From: Flavobacterium supellecticarium | GTDB taxonomy: Bacteria > Bacteroidota > Bacteroidia > Flavobacteriales > Flavobacteriaceae | Assembly: GCF_004801375.1 (NCBI RefSeq) | Contig: NZ_SSNZ01000002.1 | Coordinates: 682,001 to 746,000 of the forward strand | Length of the DNA stretch: 64,000 nt | Reading direction: 5' to 3' | In this document: positions 23,527 through 32,446 of the stretch, piece by piece | How positions within the stretch are numbered: the stretch's first letter is position 1 | How the letters are laid out: every line of letters starts with the position of its first letter | Notes under the pieces: model-generated | Databases searched by the model: none | What the model saw: the letters and a program-made list of their open reading frames with translations, nothing else | Told to the model about the DNA's origin: nothing | Translations under genes and position numbers: made by a program

Positions 23527-24699
23527 TTACAATTTTTCAAGAACTACTGCCGATGCACCGCCACCGCCATTACAGATAGCCGCTACACCATAGCGACCGT
23601 TTTCCTGTTCCAATACGGATAATAAGGTTGTGATGATTCGGGCGCCGGAAACCCCGATAGGATGACCCATTGCCACCGCGCCACCGTATACGTTTACCTT
23701 TTCGGGCGAAAGACCAAGAATTTGCTGATTAGCAAGAATCACAGCCGAATACGCTTCGTTGATTTCAAAATAATCGATTGCATTCAAGGATAGCTTTGCC
23801 TGTTCCAAGGCCTTTGGAATTGCAAGCGAAGGCGCAGTGGTAAACCATTCCGGGGCTTGCGCTGCATCGGCATAACCGATAATTCGGGCAACGGGTTTTA
23901 GATCGTATTGCGCTACCGCTTCGTCGGATGCCAGCAAAATAGCGCAGGCAGCGTCGTTTAGGTTACTCGCATTGGCCGCGGTTATCGTACCGTTTTCTTC
24001 AAATGACGGCGCCAGTTTTGCAATTTTTTCCGGGATGATTTTATAAATATCCTCATCGTCAGAAATGATCCGGGTTTCCTTTTTGTCTTGTATGGTGATC
24101 GGAATGATTTCGTTTTTGAATTTACCCGATTGGGTCGCTTCGGTGGCTTTGCGATAGGATTCCAACGCATATTCATCCTGTGCTTCCCGACTGATATTGA
24201 ATTTTCGGGCGCAGATTTCGGCGGCATTTCCCATATGAAAATGGTGGTACGGATCGGTTAGTCCGTCTTTTAAAAGTCCGTCGGTTACCGTATCATGTCC
24301 CATTTTGGTTCCTTTTCGATGTTGGATATAATGCGGAACATTACTCATGCTTTCAAAACCTCCGGCCAATACGATTTGATCAATGCCTAATTGAATTTGT
24401 TGTGCGCCCAACATAACCGCTTTCATACCGGAAGAGCAAACCTTATTGATCGTTGTACAATCTGTTTTGTCCGGAATTCCGGCGGTTAATGCAGCTTGTC
24501 TGGCTGGCGATTGTCCGAGATTGGCCGAAAGGACATTCCCCAAATAAACGGAATCAATAGCAGTTGGCGGTACTCCGCTTTGTTCTAAAAGCCCGGTTAT
24601 GGCGATATTACCCAATTCGGTCGCACTTAGTGACGATAAACTACCCATAAACCCTCCAATAGGAGTACGTCGGGCTAAGATGATGTTTACATTTTTCAT
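23527..24699 (-). CDS. Acetyl-CoA C-acyltransferase (thiolase)
   Basis: 390 residues. Thiolase active-site residues: the acyl-carrying Cys in INKVCSSGMKAVMLGAQQI (~88), His in GGAVAMGHPIGVSGAR (~347) and the second Cys in VAAICNGGGGASAVV (~377). Both degradative and biosynthetic (AtoB/PhaA) thiolases share these; the context with a thioesterase, a TetR and a ketoacyl synthase fits either short-chain acyl-CoA turnover or a dedicated acyl pathway. A palindromic operator lies 12 nt upstream of the start codon. Confidence 0.93.
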   Translation of the reverse strand: MKNVNIILARRTPIGGFMGSLSSLSATELGNIAITGLLEQSGVPPTAIDSVYLGNVLSANLGQSPARQAALTAGIPDKTDCTTINKVCSSGMKAVMLGAQQIQLGIDQIVLAGGFESMSNVPHYIQHRKGTKMGHDTVTDGLLKDGLTDPYHHFHMGNAAEICARKFNISREAQDEYALESYRKATEATQSGKFKNEIIPITIQDKKETRIISDDEDIYKIIPEKIAKLAPSFEENGTITAANASNLNDAACAILLASDEAVAQYDLKPVARIIGYADAAQAPEWFTTAPSLAIPKALEQAKLSLNAIDYFEINEAYSAVILANQQILGLSPEKVNVYGGAVAMGHPIGVSGARIITTLLSVLEQENGRYGVAAICNGGGGASAVVLEKL

Positions 24700-24710
24700 A
24701 AAATAATTTT

Positions 24711-24724
24711 ATACCGATCGGTAT
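24711..24724. promoter_or_regulatory. Operator for TetR-2, thiolase promoter site
   Basis: Perfect 14-bp palindrome ATACCGATCGGTAT between the thiolase start and the TetR-2 stop. A nearly identical site occurs before the TetR-2 gene. Confidence 0.75.
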
Positions 24725-24742
24725 ATTTTTGGTTAAAAAAAA

Positions 24743-25327
24743 TCAGAGTTCTACAATCAGTTTTCGAAGCGTCTGCATGATGGAACGGTTATGGTTTAGT
24801 TTTCCAGTTAGTTTGATCATCATACGCGAACCTTCGATCAACGCAATAATTGCCAATGCATTTTCTTCGGCATCGGTTTCGGGTTTAAATTCCCCTTTTT
24901 CTTTTCCTTTGTTAATAAGATACGTCAGGGAATCTTTCCAATATAATAAGGCCTTTTTGGCGGTCTCTTTTAACGGCGGATGCGTATCGTCTGCTTCGAT
25001 AGCAGTATTCAGAATCGGACAACCGCCAGCCGGGAAATCGTGCTTAGCGAAATCTTCGTATAAATCCGGATAGCATAACAATTTGTCCCGATAGCTCTTT
25101 TTTTCGGCAATGGCGCGGATCACAAGACTACTTACTTTATTCAGATTGTGTTCCAAAACAGCCAACGCAACCTCGTCTTTATTTTTAAAATTCCCGTAAA
25201 TGCTCCCTTTGGTCAAACCGGTTGCATAAGTAAGATCCTGTAAAGAAGTACCCCAAAATCCTTTGGAATTAAAGACCGGAGCGGTTTTTTCGATAATAAA
25301 TTGCCTGGTTTTTTCAGCTTTGCCCAT
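24743..25327 (-). CDS. TetR/AcrR family regulator (upstream of thiolase)
   Basis: 194 residues. Helix-turn-helix region: APVFNSKGFWGTSLQDLTYA and TGLTKGSIYGNFKNKDEVAL (~12-52), matching TetR. The C-terminal domain has CYPDLYEDFAKHDFPAGGCP then ILNTAIEADDTHP, seen in TetR proteins of the AcuR/YxaF type with the TetR_C_13-like domain. The gene is flanked by two copies of the ATACCGAT-type palindrome, one before its own start and one before the thiolase gene, so it probably represses itself and the acyl-CoA genes. Confidence 0.93.
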   Translation of the reverse strand: MGKAEKTRQFIIEKTAPVFNSKGFWGTSLQDLTYATGLTKGSIYGNFKNKDEVALAVLEHNLNKVSSLVIRAIAEKKSYRDKLLCYPDLYEDFAKHDFPAGGCPILNTAIEADDTHPPLKETAKKALLYWKDSLTYLINKGKEKGEFKPETDAEENALAIIALIEGSRMMIKLTGKLNHNRSIMQTLRKLIVEL

Positions 25328-25350
25328 TCGTACGGATAAAAAACAAATAT

Positions 25351-25364
25351 ATACCGATTGGTAT
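25351..25364. promoter_or_regulatory. Operator for TetR-2, own promoter
   Basis: ATACCGATTGGTAT, the same palindrome as at 24711 with one substitution, 24 nt upstream of the TetR-2 start codon. Confidence 0.75.
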
Positions 25365-25483
25365 TATTTTGCAATACTTTTAATTTAAAATTAGTATTTA
25401 AAATGGTGTTTCGCCTATTTTGGTACTGATAAAACCGCAAAAGACCATGAAATTATCCGATTATATCATTAATAGACAAGCAA

Positions 25484-26656
25484 TCAGGTTAATTGTGATC
25501 GTTTTCGCAATAGCATATAAACTAAAGCAAAAACCGACATAACAGCGGTGGTATACATAATAATAGGGATTTTGGCGATAACATCCTGATAATACCATCC
25601 GGCACAAAGCGCGCCAAGACCAATACCGGCTTCCAATGCGATATACATCGTAGCCATGGCTTTTCCACGATGATCCACATGACTCATATCGACAGTCCAG
25701 GCGTTTAAAGCCGGAGATAAAATACCGGTTGCGATACCATAAATAGAAGAACCGATCATCAATCCGGTAAACGTATCGGCATAACCGATGACCGCCAACG
25801 AAACGAACAATAAAACCAGTCCAATATTGATCACGCGGATGCGTCCGTATTGATCGGAAGCTTTACCGGCTATAAATCGGATCACTAAAGAGGCGATCGT
25901 ATACACCATAAAAAACAAACCTTTATTCTCAATTCCCATATGCTGACTCCAATCCGGGATAAGCGTCAGGATCGCGCCATAGGCAATATAAGACAGAAAA
26001 GTAACAATAGCGGCCGGAAGTACTTCGACGGCTATGATATCCTTTCGGGAGATTTTTAAAATGGAAAAACGAAAACGTTCTTTGTCCTTAAGCGTCTCTT
26101 TCATGTTCAGTAAAATCAAAATCGACAACAGCGCAAACAGGGAAGAGGCATAAAACAGTATATTCATTGAAAAATAGAGCTTTATCGAACTCCCGATTGC
26201 CGGTCCGATTGCCATTCCGGTACTAAAACAAAGTCCGTGTAATCCAAGTGCTTCGCCCCAACGTTCTCTCGGAATAATATCGGCCACATAGGCAGCCGTA
26301 GCGGTAGGCTTAAAACCGGTTGAAAAACCATGTAGTAATCGCAGAAATAAAAAGCCGGAAACCGTACTTAAAACCGGATATAGGAAACCACATACAAAGC
26401 AAACGATAGAACCGGTAGCCATAACGGGAACGCGTCCCATCGTATCGGTAAGTCGGCCGCTAAAAGGCCGTGAAATACCGGCAGTAAGTGTAAATAAAGC
26501 TATGATCAAGCCTTTATATTCCGCACCGCCCATACTACTCAGATATTCCGGTAGTTCGGGGATAAGCATATTAAAACTGGCTGAAAATAGTAAAGAACTC
26601 AGGCATACCAAGCCGAAGTGAATATTGTAAATAGGATGGGAGGGCTTAGTAATCAT
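25484..26656 (-). CDS. MFS transporter
   Basis: 390-residue inner-membrane protein with about 12 hydrophobic helices. The loop 2-3 motif appears as SRPFSGRLTDTMGRVPVMATG (~62) and a second copy in the C-terminal half as RFIAGKASDQYGRIRVINIG (~255). The motif-C-like GFSTGFKPTATAAYVADIIP region with RERWGEALGL is typical of drug/metabolite antiporters of the staphyloferrin or arabinose-efflux type. Substrate unknown. No operon partner is obvious; the closest gene downstream is TetR-2, 157 nt away. Confidence 0.9.
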   Translation of the reverse strand: MITKPSHPIYNIHFGLVCLSSLLFSASFNMLIPELPEYLSSMGGAEYKGLIIALFTLTAGISRPFSGRLTDTMGRVPVMATGSIVCFVCGFLYPVLSTVSGFLFLRLLHGFSTGFKPTATAAYVADIIPRERWGEALGLHGLCFSTGMAIGPAIGSSIKLYFSMNILFYASSLFALLSILILLNMKETLKDKERFRFSILKISRKDIIAVEVLPAAIVTFLSYIAYGAILTLIPDWSQHMGIENKGLFFMVYTIASLVIRFIAGKASDQYGRIRVINIGLVLLFVSLAVIGYADTFTGLMIGSSIYGIATGILSPALNAWTVDMSHVDHRGKAMATMYIALEAGIGLGALCAGWYYQDVIAKIPIIMYTTAVMSVFALVYMLLRKRSQLT

Positions 26657-26933
26657 TTCCGATAAAGATTTTAAGCACGCAAAAATACGAACTAAATACG
26701 AGACCGGAAAAAATAGTCCGACCTATTTGGAGGCACGACCGACCAGTTTTCGATTGTTCCGTTTGTTAAAAAAATGAATTGAGATGTGTTTTAGGTCGTT
26801 GATCTGTATTTTTTGTAAGGTGATTTTGGTTATGTTTTGTTTTTGTAAAACTTTTTTAGTTAAAAAAATAGCGGAGTTAATTATTTTTTTTTATACTTTT
26901 AGGAGTAAGTTTCAACCATTAAAATTATAACTA
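26657..26933. other. Intergenic region between divergent MFS and lipoprotein genes
   Basis: 277 nt, very AT-rich towards the plus-strand gene. TACTTTTA at 26894-26901 is a near-consensus -7 box for the lipoprotein gene. I see no hairpin or repeat beyond poly-A/T runs. Confidence 0.5.
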
Positions 26934-27341
26934 ATGAAAAAGTTAACGTTAACCCTTGCTGTATGCGGAATGTTATTCGCAACATCGTGTAAAAAAGAAA
27001 CACCAAAACCGGAAGAAGAAACAATGGAAGTAGCGCCACCACCGGCACCTGCTGAAATGGAAGCTGACACCAATTCGGATATGGCGAAATTGGAAGCTGA
27101 CGTAAAAGCGGCTGAAAAATCGTTAGAAGAAGCGAAAGCTAAAGGTGACAAAGCGGCTGAAAAACTAGCTCAGGAAGCTGTAGACAAAGCGAAAGCGGCT
27201 TGGGAAACAGCAAAAACCAAAACTGTTGAAGCAGCTCAGGACGTAAAAGATGCGGCCAACAAAGCAGCTGAAGACGTTAAAGCGGGAACTGAAAAAGCGA
27301 AAGAAGACGCTAAAAACGCTATGGATAAGTTGAAAAAATAA
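26934..27341 (+). CDS. Ala/Lys/Glu-rich helical lipoprotein
   Basis: 135 residues. Signal peptide with lipobox LFATSC (Cys19) followed by a Pro/Glu-rich linker (~22-43). Residues ~50-135 form one long amphipathic helix built from roughly 11-residue units rich in Ala, Lys, Glu and Asp (DVKAAEKSLEEAKAKGDKAA, EDVKAGTEKAKEDAKNAM), resembling LEA or apolipoprotein repeats. No enzyme motif. Such proteins often protect membranes or proteins under stress, but function here is unknown. It has its own terminator and high codon regularity, which suggests good expression. Confidence 0.8.
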   Translation: MKKLTLTLAVCGMLFATSCKKETPKPEEETMEVAPPPAPAEMEADTNSDMAKLEADVKAAEKSLEEAKAKGDKAAEKLAQEAVDKAKAAWETAKTKTVEAAQDVKDAANKAAEDVKAGTEKAKEDAKNAMDKLKK

Positions 27342-27361
27342 TTCAGAATAAACCAAAAATG

Positions 27362-27391
27362 AAAACCGGGATGTGAATCCCGGTTTTTTTA
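27362..27391 (+). terminator. Terminator after the helical lipoprotein gene
   Basis: 11-bp perfect stem (AAAACCGGGAT with ATCCCGGTTTT), GTGA loop, then T-run. Confidence 0.9.
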
Positions 27392-27441
27392 TAGTTTTAA
27401 TTTTAAGGTGTTGATATATAGTGTTTTGTTGAATATTTTTT

Positions 27442-27449
27442 TAAATTTG
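27442..27449 (+). promoter_or_regulatory. Predicted -7 box before the PrcB-like lipoprotein gene
   Basis: TAAATTTG, exact TAnnTTTG match; no well-spaced -33 is visible. Confidence 0.4.
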
Positions 27450-27498
27450 AAAAGACTAAGGCGATAGCGCCAATGTCTAATTGTAACCTTATAAACGA

Positions 27499-27969
27499 AT
27501 GATCATGAAAAAAATACTACTTCTTTTTACAGGTTTACTTCTTGTGGCCTGTAGTGACGATGCGACTACGGTTGCAAGTGCTCCACAGGATCAGAATGTC
27601 AATTTCCAGTTGGTTGGAAAAGGAAACCTTTATGGCGGCAGTTCTGAAAATATTAGCCAGCAAAATTTAGTGATCAATTCACAAACGGAATGGGATGCCT
27701 TAAAAGCAGCGATGGATGCCGTTAATAATACGACCTATCAGTTTACACAAACGGATGTTGATTTTGAGCACTATCAGGTATTGGCTATTTTTGACGAAGT
27801 TAAAATGAGCGGCGGATGGACGATTGACATCACCGATATAGCCGAAAATCAACAAAACCTGTTGGTCAATCTGGACAATATCAAAACAGGCGATGCGACT
27901 ACCGTGATTACACAACCCTTTGAAATTGTCAAAATCAAACGAACCGGGAAACCAATCGTATTTGAGTAA
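27499..27969 (+). CDS. Lipoprotein with PrcB C-terminal-like domain
   Basis: 156 residues; lipobox LLLVAC. Residues ~35-155 fit the PrcB_C pattern: LVGKGNLYGGSSENISQQNL, a VINSQTEWDALKAAM segment, then DVDFEHYQVLAIFDEVKMSG and GWTIDITDIAEN, ending with PFEIVKIKRTGKPIVFE. In Treponema PrcB is a subunit of a surface protease complex, but the domain is common alone in Bacteroidota. Start is ATG at 27499 or ATG at 27505; the latter gives a cleaner MKKILLLF signal peptide. Confidence 0.78.
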   Translation: MIMKKILLLFTGLLLVACSDDATTVASAPQDQNVNFQLVGKGNLYGGSSENISQQNLVINSQTEWDALKAAMDAVNNTTYQFTQTDVDFEHYQVLAIFDEVKMSGGWTIDITDIAENQQNLLVNLDNIKTGDATTVITQPFEIVKIKRTGKPIVFE

Positions 27970-27998
27970 TAAAAATCCGGAATAGCAATACAAACAGT

Positions 27999-28026
27999 AT
28001 GAACCATTATGGCTCATTTTTGTTTT
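27999..28026 (+). terminator. Possible terminator after the PrcB-like gene
   Basis: ATGAACC and GGCTCAT pair with one internal mismatch around ATTAT, followed by TTTTTG. Confidence 0.5.
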
Positions 28027-28134
28027 AAGATAATTACAAATACAATCGTTATTGTGTTATTATTGGAAACATAATGGTGAAAATTTGCGTATTCCGTCGT
28101 AAATAATGATTTTAGCGAGGCCAAACCAACACAC

Positions 28135-29784
28135 ATGAAAAACATTGCACTCGCTTTTTCCGGAGGCGGATTCCGGGCAGCGGCCTATAGTTTGGGATGT
28201 CTGTCGTATTTAAACAGAATCCAATACGAAGGGAAACCGTTGTTGCATAATGTCCGTTATATTTCGTCGACTTCCGGTGGTAGTATCACCAATTTGTCCT
28301 ATAGCACTTTTCTATTTGAAGGGAAAACCTTTGAGGAATTTTACACCTTTTTAAACCAACAACTCACAGGCGAACAACTGTTGGGAGATGCCATCCGAAC
28401 ATTGGATAACGCAGCTTCGTGGAAAGGCCGACCGCAAAAGAGTCGGAATTTGATCAACGCTTTTAGTTTGGTTTACGACAAAATGTTTTCCGGAAAAACC
28501 TTTGGTATGTTTTCGAAATCGGAACGACCGGTACACTTGGAGGAAATCTGCGTCAATGCGACCGAGTTTTCAAATGGATTGCCCTTTCGTTTCCAATCGC
28601 AAAAAGGCGGTAAAAAAGGATCGGGTGGAAAGATTGGAAACCGCTATATCTATTTTACGCCAAAAGGAAAAACCGTAGCCGATCAGCTTAGATTGGCCGA
28701 TATTTTAGCTTGTTCGTCGTGTTTTCCGTCCGGTTTTGAACCCATGTTGTTCCCGGAAGACTTTACAGGTCCGAATCTGACTAAAGAAGCGTTGGAAAAT
28801 GCCATTGCCTATGAAGAAAACGAATATACGCTGTCGGATTACAACCGGGTAGATTTCCTGAAAAATAAAAATTTCGAACAAAAACAATTCGGAATCATGG
28901 ACGGCGGAATTACCGATAATCAGGGAATCGGGTCTTTTTTAAAAGCGGATGAACGCCGGAAAAAAGCCGATAAATTCGATTTGTTTATCAGTTGTGATGT
29001 AAGTAGTTATCTAATGGACGGTTATACCTTACCGGTTTATAAAAACCGTTGGTATAATGGTTTTTCGCTTCGCAGCATCGGAACGCTGCTTTTTCTGCTG
29101 GCATGCGTACTTCCTTTGCTATTGGTTTTGATTGACGATTGGAAACCGTGGCACTATATCGTGGGAACGCTGACCGGAATTTTTTCGACCGTAGTGATCG
29201 GATGTATGGTTTCAAAAATGATAAAAGCGATCCGAAAGCCTTCCGAAACCGGATCCTGGAATACCGTGTTTAAAAAATACAGCAATGTATTGTACCGACT
29301 GCGGTTTGATATTTTAAAGCATATGTTATTGTCAAGAGCCAAATCGGTCTTTATTTTGGCCAATGATGTTTATCTGAAACAAATCCGACGGATGTATTAC
29401 GATCGTTTGTTTACGGATAAAAAATACCGCAATAAGGTCATTCAGAATACGATTTACGATCTGAGCCGAACCAAATTTAATCCCGAAGATGTTTCCATCG
29501 ATCCGTTATATCCGTCGCAAAAACTAATTGCAACAGCCGAAAAAGCCAGAACAATGAGTACAACCTTATGGTTTGATTCCCGTCATCAGTCCGAGAAAGT
29601 AAAGGAAAGCATTATTGCTACCGGACAGTTTACCACTTGTTATAACCTGTTGCAATACCTGAAAAAAATAAAAGAAACGGATAGAACGCCGGAAATTATC
29701 GAATTGGAAGCCGAGTTAAAATCCGATTTTGATGCCTTTAATACGAACCCGTTTTTTATGATCGCGGCTACGGCAACTTCATAA
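28135..29784 (+). CDS. Patatin-like phospholipase with membrane segments
   Basis: 549 residues. The oxyanion hole is FSGGGFRAAAYSLG (~8-21), the nucleophile region is YISSTSGGSITNLSY (Ser ~46) and the catalytic Asp lies in GIMDGGITDNQGIG (~262). The nucleophile elbow reads S-x-S-x-G rather than the usual G-x-S-x-G. Two hydrophobic helices at ~318-334 (LLFLLACVLPLLLVLI) and ~345-360 place the C-terminal region at a membrane. Such enzymes hydrolyse acyl chains from phospholipids. Its 3' end overlaps the convergent esterase gene by 17 nt. Confidence 0.85.
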   Translation: MKNIALAFSGGGFRAAAYSLGCLSYLNRIQYEGKPLLHNVRYISSTSGGSITNLSYSTFLFEGKTFEEFYTFLNQQLTGEQLLGDAIRTLDNAASWKGRPQKSRNLINAFSLVYDKMFSGKTFGMFSKSERPVHLEEICVNATEFSNGLPFRFQSQKGGKKGSGGKIGNRYIYFTPKGKTVADQLRLADILACSSCFPSGFEPMLFPEDFTGPNLTKEALENAIAYEENEYTLSDYNRVDFLKNKNFEQKQFGIMDGGITDNQGIGSFLKADERRKKADKFDLFISCDVSSYLMDGYTLPVYKNRWYNGFSLRSIGTLLFLLACVLPLLLVLIDDWKPWHYIVGTLTGIFSTVVIGCMVSKMIKAIRKPSETGSWNTVFKKYSNVLYRLRFDILKHMLLSRAKSVFILANDVYLKQIRRMYYDRLFTDKKYRNKVIQNTIYDLSRTKFNPEDVSIDPLYPSQKLIATAEKARTMSTTLWFDSRHQSEKVKESIIATGQFTTCYNLLQYLKKIKETDRTPEIIELEAELKSDFDAFNTNPFFMIAATATS

Positions 29785-30757
29785 TAAACTGAACAGAACG
29801 TTGTAAAGCGGTAGTTCCGGCTTTATGGTCGAGATCAAACTGGTATTCATGCGGTAGTTTCGGAGTATAGGCATTCGGAAAAAACAAGGTATCGACCGGA
29901 ACGCTCAAATCAGCTAGATGTCGGGCCAATACCTGCGATTGAAACAATAAATCATCTCCGTTTCCGGCCGAAATAAAAGCGGGTGGGAAATGTTTTGTGA
30001 GGTATTGATTTACCGAAGCGGTTTTAAAATAAGCATCCGTTAGAAAATCTTTTGTACCGCTATACGACCATAATATTGGTCGGGCGAGTCCTTTAAATCC
30101 GGTTTCCACATCGGTTTTGCCAATGTCGTATGGCCCACAATACAGAACCAGTCCGGCAATGCGACAAACCGGGGTTTTCGGAACAATCCCCAGTAGTTTC
30201 GCATATTCCGGGGACGTAAGTAAAGCAGCGGTTTGTGCTGCAATTTGCGCTCCGGCCGAATCGCCTGCCAAAATCATTTTCGCAGTGCAGATATGCAATC
30301 GTTGTTGGTTTTGTATCAGATAATCCAAAGCTGTATTCAATTGGCGTACCGGACCGGGGTAGACTACAGATGGTGCCAGTGCATAGTCAATACTAACCAC
30401 CGAAAAGCCTTTTGAGGCCAATATTTTACCATAATTGGCCACCTGTTTTTTATTTCCGGAAAGCCATCCGCCACCGTGAACCCAGATTATGGATGCCGTT
30501 ATAATTTGGTTTTCGGGATAATATACGTCCAGAAGCGCCTCTGTATCGGTCGAATCATAACATTGATCCTGTATTACGGTAATATGATCCGGAACGTGTT
30601 TTTCTAAAGCCTCCGACTTTTTATCGGCACCGTAATCAAACGCATACCGGAGTAAAAGCGCCGTAGGCCACGGACTAATTTTAGAAGTAGCATAGCCGGC
30701 AATACCTAAAACCAACAGGGTTCCCAACAATCCTAAAATGATCTTTTTAATTTTCAT
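29768..30757 (-). CDS. Alpha/beta hydrolase (hormone-sensitive lipase-like esterase)
   Basis: 329 residues from the ATG at 30757, which gives MKIKKIILGLLGTLLVLG, a membrane-anchoring or signal segment; an upstream in-frame ATG would lie at the predicted promoter. The HSL-family oxyanion motif is IIWVHGGGWLSG (~105), the nucleophile motif is LAGDSAGAQIAAQT (~190), an Asp lies near DDLL (~280) and the catalytic His is probably in PNAYTPKLPHEYQF near the C-terminus. Substrate unknown; carboxylesterase activity is typical. Predicted -7 box: CAAATATA on the plus strand at 30806-30813. Confidence 0.87.
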   Translation of the reverse strand: MKIKKIILGLLGTLLVLGIAGYATSKISPWPTALLLRYAFDYGADKKSEALEKHVPDHITVIQDQCYDSTDTEALLDVYYPENQIITASIIWVHGGGWLSGNKKQVANYGKILASKGFSVVSIDYALAPSVVYPGPVRQLNTALDYLIQNQQRLHICTAKMILAGDSAGAQIAAQTAALLTSPEYAKLLGIVPKTPVCRIAGLVLYCGPYDIGKTDVETGFKGLARPILWSYSGTKDFLTDAYFKTASVNQYLTKHFPPAFISAGNGDDLLFQSQVLARHLADLSVPVDTLFFPNAYTPKLPHEYQFDLDHKAGTTALQRSVQFIMKLP

Positions 30758-30805
30758 AACGAAGTATTGGTTAAGCATTTTTTTGATCCATATTGCGAGG
30801 TCATA

Positions 30806-30813
30806 CAAATATA
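30806..30813 (-). promoter_or_regulatory. Predicted -7 box of the esterase gene
   Basis: Minus-strand TATATTTG. It lies inside the longer possible ORF, which supports the downstream start at 30757. Confidence 0.45.
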
Positions 30814-30887
30814 ACACTTCTGTTTTTCCTGTTAAAATTTGTTACTGTAACGAAAACAAGGTACATTTAAGGTAAAATCTGGCTTTC

Positions 30888-32363
30888 ATGACTCTGGAAG
30901 AATTGATCAATCAGTGGAGCACCTTATTTTTAGCAATTTATTACCTGATCGTAATAGCGGTTTGTTGTATCGTTATTTACAATACCAAATCACCTGCCAA
31001 AGCATCAGCCTACCTGCTTTTGGTTACTTTCCTTCCGATAGCGGGTATTTTTGTTTACTTTTCTTTTGGATTCAATTACCGGAAACGGGAAATCTATTCC
31101 AAAAAAATCATAAAAGACGATAATTTACTGGCGCAGGTAATTCGGGCGGTCAACGATAATTCCCGGAAGATACTGCAAAACAAACCGGAAGTTTTCGGCA
31201 ATTTTGACAGTGTAGCGAAGATGGTTTTAAAAAATGAAAACAGTCTGATTTCCGATACCAATCGTGTTGATTTACTGATTAACGGGGAACAAAAGTTTCC
31301 AAGATTACTGGAGGATATGGAGGCGGCCGAAAAAAATATTCATCTCGAATATTATATCTACGAAGACGATGAAACCGGAAATGCGATTGCCAACCTGCTT
31401 ATCCGAAAAGCCAGAGAAGGTGTAGCGGTACGTTTTGTTTATGACGCTTTTGGGAGTTCCGGGATCAAAAAACTGGCGCGTCGGCTACGGGAAAACGGTG
31501 TGGAAGTCTATCCGTTTTATAAAATCATTTTTTCATTGTTTGCCAACCGTGTCAACAACCGGAATCACCGTAAAATAGTGGTGATAGATGGTAAAATTGG
31601 CTATGTAGGTGGCATTAATGTAAGCGATCGCTATATAAACGACTCCCGGTTTGAAAACGACTATTATTGGCGGGATGCCAGTATTCGTATCGCGGGAACA
31701 GGCGTATACAATCTGCAATATACGTTTCTGAGTGATTGGAATTTTGCCTCCGGACAAACCCTACAACCGGAAGAATGCTTTTTTCCGTCCGGATTAAACC
31801 GCGAAAAGGCAGGAAATACTATTGTGCAGACGGTTGTTAGTGGAGCCGATTCAAAGATACCGTCCATTATGTTATCGATGGCACAAAGCATCGCGGTATC
31901 GCGTAAGGAAGTATTGCTCACCTCACCATATTTTATTCCGGACGAAACCCTGTTGAACGCGATTAAAGTTGTCGCGTTAAGCGGTATTGTGGTTAAAGTA
32001 CTGGTTCCAGGTATTTCCGATTCGAAAATAGTAAATGCGGTATCGGCTTCGTATTATAAAGAATTGATGGAAGCGGGAGTTGCGGTATATCGTTACCGAA
32101 AAGGATTTGTTCATGCCAAGACTATGGTTTGCGACGGACAATTTAGTATGGTAGGTTCGGCCAATATGGATTACAGGAGTTTTGATCTGAATTTTGAAGC
32201 CAATGCGATTATTTACGATACGGCAATTGCAGAAGCCCTGCGTGTTCAGTTTTATAAAGATCTGGATGATTCTGAACAGATTGATCCGGTACAATGGCGA
32301 AAACGATCCCGGATGCAAAAATTTAAAGAGCGACTGGTACGTTTGGCAGCTCCGTTAATGTAA
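30888..32363 (+). CDS. cls: Cardiolipin synthase (phospholipase D family)
   Basis: Joins two phosphatidylglycerol molecules to cardiolipin and glycerol at the inner membrane. 491 residues: two N-terminal transmembrane helices (~13-32, ~42-60), then two PLD domains with HKD motifs in NRNHRKIVVIDGKIGYVGG (~222) and VHAKTMVCDGQFSMVGSANM (~407). Spacing and length match bacterial Cls. It is transcribed divergently from the esterase gene. Confidence 0.95.
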   Translation: MTLEELINQWSTLFLAIYYLIVIAVCCIVIYNTKSPAKASAYLLLVTFLPIAGIFVYFSFGFNYRKREIYSKKIIKDDNLLAQVIRAVNDNSRKILQNKPEVFGNFDSVAKMVLKNENSLISDTNRVDLLINGEQKFPRLLEDMEAAEKNIHLEYYIYEDDETGNAIANLLIRKAREGVAVRFVYDAFGSSGIKKLARRLRENGVEVYPFYKIIFSLFANRVNNRNHRKIVVIDGKIGYVGGINVSDRYINDSRFENDYYWRDASIRIAGTGVYNLQYTFLSDWNFASGQTLQPEECFFPSGLNREKAGNTIVQTVVSGADSKIPSIMLSMAQSIAVSRKEVLLTSPYFIPDETLLNAIKVVALSGIVVKVLVPGISDSKIVNAVSASYYKELMEAGVAVYRYRKGFVHAKTMVCDGQFSMVGSANMDYRSFDLNFEANAIIYDTAIAEALRVQFYKDLDDSEQIDPVQWRKRSRMQKFKERLVRLAAPLM

Positions 32364-32396
32364 CTGATCGTGATAAAAAGGGGAGTCATCGGAAAA

Positions 32397-32429
32397 TTTG
32401 TATCAAAATTGACAAATGCCGTACCTTTG
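32397..32429 (+). promoter_or_regulatory. Predicted promoter of the metallophosphoesterase gene
   Basis: TTTG at 32397-32400, 21-nt spacer, TACCTTTG at 32422-32429; both boxes are perfect. Confidence 0.7.
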
Positions 32430-32446
32430 TAACAAACCCCAAGCCT

